Shown in pieces: positions 59,443-64,000 of a stretch of 64,000 nt of DNA. The translations under genes were made by a program, and so were the position numbers. The notes under the pieces are model-generated. The model worked only from the letters and a program-made list of their open reading frames with translations. It was not told where the DNA came from and did no database searches. Each line of letters begins with the position of its first letter. Positions within the stretch are counted from its first letter, which is position 1. This DNA is from Kitasatospora aureofaciens (GTDB lineage: Bacteria > Actinomycetota > Actinomycetes > Streptomycetales > Streptomycetaceae): assembly GCF_001188955.3 (NCBI RefSeq), contig NZ_JPRF03000054.1, positions 62,001-126,000 of the forward strand. Direction: 5' to 3'.

Positions 59443-59940
59443 TCAGCCCTTGACGTGGCCTGCGCGGCCGGTTCGGTCAGCCCGGCCGGCCCGGCCGAGC
59501 CGCATCGCTGCCCCGTTCGCCGTGATCGTGGCCATCGAGATCGCCGCGAGGCCGAGCAGGAACATCACCGCACCGACGATGACGCAGGTGACGATGTTCT
59601 TGCCGTGCGCGACGGAACCGGACACGACCCAGGGAGAGATGATCGTCCAGACACCGAGCGCGGCGGCGGCCCAAGCCCGCGCGTGGGTGCGCTCGTAGGC
59701 CGGCCCGTAGCCGGCCATCAGTGCCGTGTATGCCAGACCGACGATCAGGCAGGTCACGGTCAGGGTGCTGAACGCGGTGAAGCCGACGATCCAAGGCGAT
59801 GCCGCCAGGAAGAGTCCGGCCAGTACGGCCAGGGCTTCGATGCCCTGGGCGCGGGGGGTCGAGGTGACCCGCTCGTAGTGTTCCCGGAGTTCGACGATGT
59901 CCGGGTGGTGCTCCATGCCTGTCGGCAGATGGGTTGCCAC
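59443..59940 (-). CDS. SPW-repeat membrane protein
   Basis: A 165-residue four-span protein with two SPW repeats: FLAASPWIVGF in the first half and TIISPWVVSGSV in the second, each a pair of membrane helices. Its N terminus holds a conserved cytoplasmic helix (DIVELREHYERVTSTPRAQGIEAL). Function is unknown. GTG 59940 is chosen because AGGAGG lies eight bases before it. The C-terminal tail is Arg/Gly-rich. Confidence 0.9.
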   Translation of the reverse strand: MATHLPTGMEHHPDIVELREHYERVTSTPRAQGIEALAVLAGLFLAASPWIVGFTAFSTLTVTCLIVGLAYTALMAGYGPAYERTHARAWAAAALGVWTIISPWVVSGSVAHGKNIVTCVIVGAVMFLLGLAAISMATITANGAAMRLGRAGRADRTGRAGHVKG

Positions 59941-60093
59941 CGATACCACCTCCTGTGGTTCCGGACCATGGAATGGGGCGCGTCCCGTACCTATTCTGCC
60001 CTTCCCAAAGGTTTTACACCCGATTGTCCGTATTGGCCGATAACCATCCGATCACGCCGGTGACCTGCGTCTCAACACTCCGGGAGAACGTTG

Positions 60094-60115
60094 CCTATGC
60101 AACTCGTTGCATAGG
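60094..60115. promoter_or_regulatory. PadR operator overlapping the padR ribosome binding site
   Basis: CCTATGCAA and TTGCATAGG are perfect 9-bp complements around CTCG, ending inside the ATAGGAGG ribosome binding site of the padR gene. PadR-type repressors bind short AT-containing dyads of this form, so this is a strong candidate for autorepression. Confidence 0.7.
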
Positions 60116-60126
60116 AGGATGCGGGC

Positions 60127-60729
60127 ATGGCACTGGAGCACGCGATCCTCGTCTCGCTGCTGGAGCAGCCCGGCTCCGGGTACGAATTGGCCCGGCGCTT
60201 CGACCGCTCCATCGGACGCTTCTGGACTGCCACCCACCAGCAGATCTACCGGGTGCTGCGGCGGATGGAGGCGGACGGCTGGGTCGCCGCAGAGGAGGTC
60301 GCCCAGGACGGCCGCCCGGACAAGAAGGTGTACTCGGCGGCCGGGCCCGGGCGGGCCGCGCTGGCCGAATGGCTGCGCGAACCGGTCGAGCCGGAGACCG
60401 TGCGGCACGAACTCGCGGTCAAGATCCGGGCCGCCGCCTTCGACGACCCGGCCGCGCTGACGGTGCTGATCGCCGAGGTCGAACGGCACCGCGAGAGTCA
60501 TTCCGCCCTGCTCGCCCGCTACCTGCACGGCGAGCAGCGGGACTTCCCCGACCTCGGCGCGCTGGACGTCCAGCAGGAGCTGCAGCACGTGGTGCTGCGC
60601 GGCGGCATCGAGTTCGAGCGGATGAACCTCGCCTGGCTGGACGACGTGCTCACCACTCTGCGCCGACTCGCGGACGGGCGGGGGCGGGGGACGGGAGACC
60701 GCGAACAGACGTCAGGTGACAGAGTCTGA
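60127..60729 (+). CDS. PadR-family transcriptional regulator
   Basis: A 200-residue regulator. The winged helix spans ILVSLLEQPGSGYELARRFDRSIGRFWTATHQQIYRVLRRMEADGWV with the wing at DGRPDKKVYSAAGPGR. The C-terminal half is the helical dimerisation domain (Vir_Reg-like, with KIRAAAFDD and EVERHRESH). The last residues (DREQTSGDRV) and the stop are encoded inside a dispersed palindromic repeat. ATG 60127 follows ATAGGAGG, which is part of a dyad. The acyl-CoA dehydrogenase gene 180 bp downstream is a possible target. Confidence 0.93.
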   Translation: MALEHAILVSLLEQPGSGYELARRFDRSIGRFWTATHQQIYRVLRRMEADGWVAAEEVAQDGRPDKKVYSAAGPGRAALAEWLREPVEPETVRHELAVKIRAAAFDDPAALTVLIAEVERHRESHSALLARYLHGEQRDFPDLGALDVQQELQHVVLRGGIEFERMNLAWLDDVLTTLRRLADGRGRGTGDREQTSGDRV

Positions 60730-60785
60730 AATCTGTTGGCTGAACGCTGAATTCTGTCATCTGTTCGCTGAACTCCGTCATCCGA
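60701..60785. repeat. Dispersed palindromic repeat, copy 7
   Basis: GCGAACAGA (60701-60709) and TGACAGA (60717-60723) in the left part pair with TCTGTCA (60753-60759) and TCTGTTCGC (60760-60768) in the right; the left arm carries a seven-base insertion and the centre includes TCTGAAATCTG. The first 29 bases are translated as the padR C terminus. It separates padR from the acyl-CoA dehydrogenase gene. Confidence 0.8.
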
Positions 60786-60909
60786 AGCCCCGCTCGCCCG
60801 AAACCCGTCGGCCGACCCGCTTCGCCGTGCCCTGGCAGCCCTGACGCCTCCGACGCCCGGCGCCCGGCGCCTCAACACCCTCGACACCCTCGACCCCAGG
60901 GAGCCCCTG

Positions 60910-62610
60910 ATGCTCTTCAACCCGCGCACCTACGACCCCGCGCAGTTCGACGAGCCGACCCGCCGACTGCTGCGCGCGACCGTCGACTGGTTCGAGTCCC
61001 GCGGCAAGAAGGCGCTCATCGACACCTACATCGACCGCGCCTGGTACGCCGACTTCCTCGAATTCGCCGCCCGGGAAGGACTCTTCGCGGAGTTCCTGAC
61101 GCCCTCCGCGGCCGACCCGGACAAGCGCTGGGACACCGCGCGGATCGCCGAGCTGAACGAGATCCTCGGCTTCTACGGCCTCGGCTACTGGTACACCTGG
61201 CAGGTCACCATCCTGGGCCTCGGCCCGGTCTGGCAGAGCGAGAACGAGGCCGTCCGCGCCCGCGCCGCCAAGCTGCTCGCCGAGGGCCACGTGATGGCCT
61301 TCGGCCTGTCCGAGCGCACCCACGGCGCCGACATCTACTCCACCGACATGATCCTCACCCCGGACGGCGAGGGCGGCTTCACCGCGACCGGCTCCAAGTA
61401 CTACATCGGCAACGGCAACGTGGCCGGCCTGGTCTCGGTCTTCGGCCGCCGCTCGGACGTCGAGGGCCCCGAGGGCTACGTCTTCTTCGCCGCCGACAGC
61501 CGCCACGAGGCGTACCACCTGGTCAAGAACGTGGTGAACGCCCAGATGTACGTCAGCGAGTTCCGCCTGGAGGACTACCCGGTCCGGGCCGAGGACGTGC
61601 TGCACACCGGCCAGGCCGCCTTCGACGCCGCACTGAACACCGTCAACGTCGGCAAGTTCAACCTCTGCACCGCCTCGGTCGGCATCTGCGAGCACGCGAT
61701 GTACGAGGCCGTCACGCACGCCCACAACCGGGTGCTGTACGGCCGCAAGGTCACCGACTTCCCGCACGTGCGGCGCGAGTTGACCGACGCGTACGCCCGC
61801 CTGGTCGCGATGAAGCTGTTCAGCGCGCGGGCCGTGGACTACTTCCGCACCGCCTCCCCCGAGGACCGCCGCTACCTGCTCTTCAACCCGATGACCAAGA
61901 TGAAGGTCACCACCGAGGGCGAGAAGGTCATCGACCTGATGTGGGACGTCATCGCGGCCAAGGGCTTCGAGGCGGACACCTACTTCGACAAGGCCGCCAA
62001 GGACATCCGCGGCCTGCCGAAGCTGGAGGGCACCGTCCACGTCAACCTGGCGCTGATCCTCAAGTTCATGGGCAACTACCTGTTCGCACCTGCCGACTAC
62101 GCGCCGGTGCCGACCAGGCTGGACGCCGCCGATGACGCCTTCCTGTTCCGCCAGGGCCCGGCCCGCGGCCTCGGCGCGATCCGCTTCCACGACTGGCGCG
62201 CCCCGTACGACCGGCACGCGCAGCTGGCGAACGTCGCCCGCTTCCGCGAACAGGCGGACGGCTTCTGCGAGTTGCTGCTCAAGCACGCGCCGAGCAAGGA
62301 GCAGCAGGCGGACCTGGACTTCCTGCTGGAGATCGGCCAGCTGTTCGCGCTGATCGTCTACGGCCAGCTGGTGCTGGAGCAGGCGGAGCTGACCGGCCTG
62401 GACGCGGACGTCCTGGACCAGATCTTCGACGCGCTGGTCCGCGACTTCTCCGCCCACGCGACCGAGCTGCACGGCAAGGCCTCCACCACCGAGGAGCAGG
62501 CGGCCTGGGCGCTGGCGAACGTGCGCCGCCCGGTGGCCGACGCCGAGCGCGCCGCGAAGGTGTGGGCCCGGGTCGAGGCGCTCTCGGGCTCGTACGAGAT
62601 GCAGCCGTAG
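60910..62610 (+). CDS. Acyl-CoA dehydrogenase family protein (long form)
   Basis: A 566-residue FAD enzyme, longer than the 380-400 residues usual for this family, through N- and C-terminal helical extensions. FGLSERTHGADIYSTDM and GSKYYIGNGNVAGLVSVFGRR are the FAD/substrate segments, AALNTVNVGKFNLCTASVGICEHA is a conserved helix and NRVLYGRKVTDFPHVRRELTDA the later signature. KAAKDIRGLPKLEGTVHVNLALI stands near the usual catalytic base. Actinobacterial relatives form a distinct clade of unknown substrate. ATG 60910 has GGGAG upstream. A strong hairpin follows. Confidence 0.9.
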   Translation: MLFNPRTYDPAQFDEPTRRLLRATVDWFESRGKKALIDTYIDRAWYADFLEFAAREGLFAEFLTPSAADPDKRWDTARIAELNEILGFYGLGYWYTWQVTILGLGPVWQSENEAVRARAAKLLAEGHVMAFGLSERTHGADIYSTDMILTPDGEGGFTATGSKYYIGNGNVAGLVSVFGRRSDVEGPEGYVFFAADSRHEAYHLVKNVVNAQMYVSEFRLEDYPVRAEDVLHTGQAAFDAALNTVNVGKFNLCTASVGICEHAMYEAVTHAHNRVLYGRKVTDFPHVRRELTDAYARLVAMKLFSARAVDYFRTASPEDRRYLLFNPMTKMKVTTEGEKVIDLMWDVIAAKGFEADTYFDKAAKDIRGLPKLEGTVHVNLALILKFMGNYLFAPADYAPVPTRLDAADDAFLFRQGPARGLGAIRFHDWRAPYDRHAQLANVARFREQADGFCELLLKHAPSKEQQADLDFLLEIGQLFALIVYGQLVLEQAELTGLDADVLDQIFDALVRDFSAHATELHGKASTTEEQAAWALANVRRPVADAERAAKVWARVEALSGSYEMQP

Positions 62611-62632
62611 GTCCGGTAGATCCGGCAAGACC

Positions 62633-62666
62633 CCGGGAGTGCCGGTCGGCGGACCGGCACTCCCGG
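62633..62666 (+). terminator. Strong hairpin terminator after the acyl-CoA dehydrogenase
   Basis: CCGGGAGTGCCGGTC and GACCGGCACTCCCGG form a perfect 15-bp stem with the tetraloop GGCG, 22 bp after the stop codon. Confidence 0.85.
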
Positions 62667-62846
62667 ACCACGTCTCCGTGTCCGCGGCCGTCCCGGCCCT
62701 TGACGAGAAGGCCCGGGACCACGTCCGGGAGGCGTCCCGACGTGCGTCCGGGCCGTGGCCCGGCAGGCGCCCAGGCACGCCGGCCCGCCGGGCCCGCCGG
62801 GACCGACCCGCCCGACCGGCGTACGGTGGAACTCGGAGGCCGTGTC

Positions 62847-64000
62847 ATGCACGTCACCGGAACCCATTTCACCGACCGCACCGAGGCGGGCCACCGGCTG
62901 GCCGCCCGCCTCGCCCATCTCGCCGGCCCCGACACCGTGGTGGTCGCCCTGCCCCGCGGCGGGGTGCCGGTGGCCGCCGAGGTGGCGACCGCGCTCGACG
63001 CGCCGCTGGACATCTGCGTGATCCGCAAGCTCGGTGTGCCGTACCAGCCCGAGCTGGCCATGGGGGCGATCGGCGAGGACGGCGTCCGGGTGCTGAACGA
63101 GCAGGTCCTGCGGCTCGCCGGGGTCAGCGACGAGCAGTTGGCGCGGGTGGAGGGGCGCGAGCGCACCGAGCTGGCGCGCCGGGCCCGCCGCTACCGCGGC
63201 GACCGTCCGGCCTCCGACCTGCGCGGGCGCACGGTGGTCGTGGTCGACGACGGCATCGCCACCGGCTCCACCGCCAAGGCGGCCTGCCGGATCGTCCGGG
63301 CACGCGGCGCGGCCCGGGTGGTGCTCGCCGTACCGGTGGCTCCCCTGGACTGGACGGACCGGCTCAGCGAGGTCGCCGACGAGCTGGTCTGCGTCGACAC
63401 GCCGTCGCCGTTCTTCGCGATCGGCGAGTTCTACGCCGACTTCTCGCAGACCGGCGACGAGGAGGTGCTGCGGCTGCTGGCCGAGGCCCGGGGCCGGGTC
63501 GGGCACGGGAACGGACGGCAGGAGGAGCCACCGGACGGCGTCGACCGCGAGCTGCTGCTGTCCGTCGCCGGGGTCCGTCTGGCGGGCCGGCTGACGGTGC
63601 CGGCCGGGGCACGCGGGATCGTGGTGTTCGCGCACGGCAGCGGCAGCGGTCGGCACAGCCCGCGCAACCGGCACGTCGCCCGGTACCTGAACCGGGCCGG
63701 GCTCGGCACGCTGCTGTTCGACCTGCTCACCGAGGCCGAGGAGCCGGACCGGCGCAAGGTGTTCGACGTCGGCCTGCTCGGCTCCCGGCTGACCGCCGTC
63801 GCGCGGGAGCTGGAGCGCACCGACGGCGCGCGCGGGCTGCCGCTCGGCCTGTTCGGTGCCAGCACCGGCGCGGCCGCCGCGCTGTACACCGCCGCCGAGC
63901 TGGGCCCGGCGGTGCGCGCCGTGGTCTCCCGGGGCGGACGCCCGGACCTCGCCGGGCCGGACGTCCTCGGCCGGGTCGACGCCCCGACGCTGCTCGTGGT
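62847..64000 (+). CDS. Phosphoribosyltransferase fused to alpha/beta hydrolase (runs off the right edge)
   Basis: At least 384 codons are present and the frame stays open at the window end. Residues 1-220 are a type I phosphoribosyltransferase: LPRGGVPVAAEVATALDAPL and the PRPP loop VVVVDDGIATGSTAKAA. Residues about 230 on are a dienelactone-hydrolase-like domain: GIVVFAHGSGSGRHSPRNR and nucleophile elbow LFGASTGAAAAL with Ser as the probable catalytic residue. This fusion recurs in actinobacteria, but its reaction is not known. ATG 62847 has GGAGG at seven-base spacing. Confidence 0.88.
   Translation, partial: MHVTGTHFTDRTEAGHRLAARLAHLAGPDTVVVALPRGGVPVAAEVATALDAPLDICVIRKLGVPYQPELAMGAIGEDGVRVLNEQVLRLAGVSDEQLARVEGRERTELARRARRYRGDRPASDLRGRTVVVVDDGIATGSTAKAACRIVRARGAARVVLAVPVAPLDWTDRLSEVADELVCVDTPSPFFAIGEFYADFSQTGDEEVLRLLAEARGRVGHGNGRQEEPPDGVDRELLLSVAGVRLAGRLTVPAGARGIVVFAHGSGSGRHSPRNRHVARYLNRAGLGTLLFDLLTEAEEPDRRKVFDVGLLGSRLTAVARELERTDGARGLPLGLFGASTGAAAALYTAAELGPAVRAVVSRGGRPDLAGPDVLGRVDAPTLLV

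Overview
The window is high-GC DNA (about 73% G+C by eye) with strong third-position GC bias, many GTG starts, overlapping stop/start codons and GGAGG-type ribosome binding sites. It carries a DasR-type operator before a chitinase, a cysteine-type leader peptide, SPW and MHYT proteins, a PadR regulator and paa genes. This fits a chromosome segment of a Streptomycetaceae actinobacterium (Streptomyces or Kitasatospora); I cannot separate the two genera. I see no rRNA, tRNA, CRISPR array, phage module or intact insertion sequence.

Layout. 1-6.5 kb: end of an MHYT gene, a cytochrome P450 and an ATP-dependent RNA ligase on the minus strand, then a divergent molybdate importer modABC behind a palindromic candidate operator. 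6.6-11.2 kb: a two-component system divergent from an ABC exporter, with a perfect 22-bp palindrome between them. 11.4-15.6 kb: Pth2-type peptidyl-tRNA hydrolase, two conserved unknowns, a YbjQ protein with a decayed duplicate, and a flavin monooxygenase. 15.6-19.8 kb: the phenylacetyl-CoA epoxidase operon paaABCDE with a PaaR-like operator. 20-24.6 kb: an M20 peptidase, a two-component pair whose kinase has lost most of its catalytic region, and a frameshifted methyltransferase. 24.7-27.8 kb: aldo/keto reductase, TetR, ADP-ribosylglycohydrolase, GlsB-like membrane protein. 28-33 kb: a reductive pyrimidine or hydantoin catabolic operon (amidohydrolase, dihydropyrimidinase, LLM oxidoreductase, NCS1 permease). 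33.5-36.6 kb: a very large membrane patatin. 36.8-38 kb: leader peptide, cysteine dioxygenase, rhodanese. 38.2-41.7 kb: an OpuC/ProU-type osmolyte importer. 41.9-47.6 kb: lipoprotein, unknown, chitinase, MFS exporter, small membrane-anchored unknown. 48-52.6 kb: phosphodiesterase, ATP-grasp protein with a small partner, acyl-CoA dehydrogenase, GNAT, unknown. 52.7-56.6 kb: AzlCD with a divergent XRE-cupin regulator, and a secreted type-II cholesterol-oxidase-like flavoprotein. 57-64 kb: amidohydrolase, fumarase, SPW protein, PadR, acyl-CoA dehydrogenase, and a phosphoribosyltransferase-hydrolase fusion cut by the window edge.

The most unusual signal is not a gene. Seven intergenic sites carry a dispersed family of comparatively AT-rich palindromes built from the words ACAGAT, TGACAGA and GCGAACAG, usually centred on a TTTCGAAA or TTTTGAAA core. 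One is a perfect 46-bp palindrome. All seven lie just 3' of at least one gene, three of them between convergent genes. One supplies the last codons and stop of padR, and a half-copy supplies the end of the NCS1 permease gene. One appears to supply the -35 box of the aldo/keto reductase promoter. They look like a repeat family that doubles as bidirectional terminators or processing hairpins, with occasional domestication into coding ends and promoters.

Several genes have neat local control elements: tandem dyads before modA, a dyad before paaA, a dyad overlapping the padR ribosome binding site, repeats before the pyrimidine operon, and a 27-bp dyad between the cholesterol-oxidase-like gene and the amidohydrolase gene.
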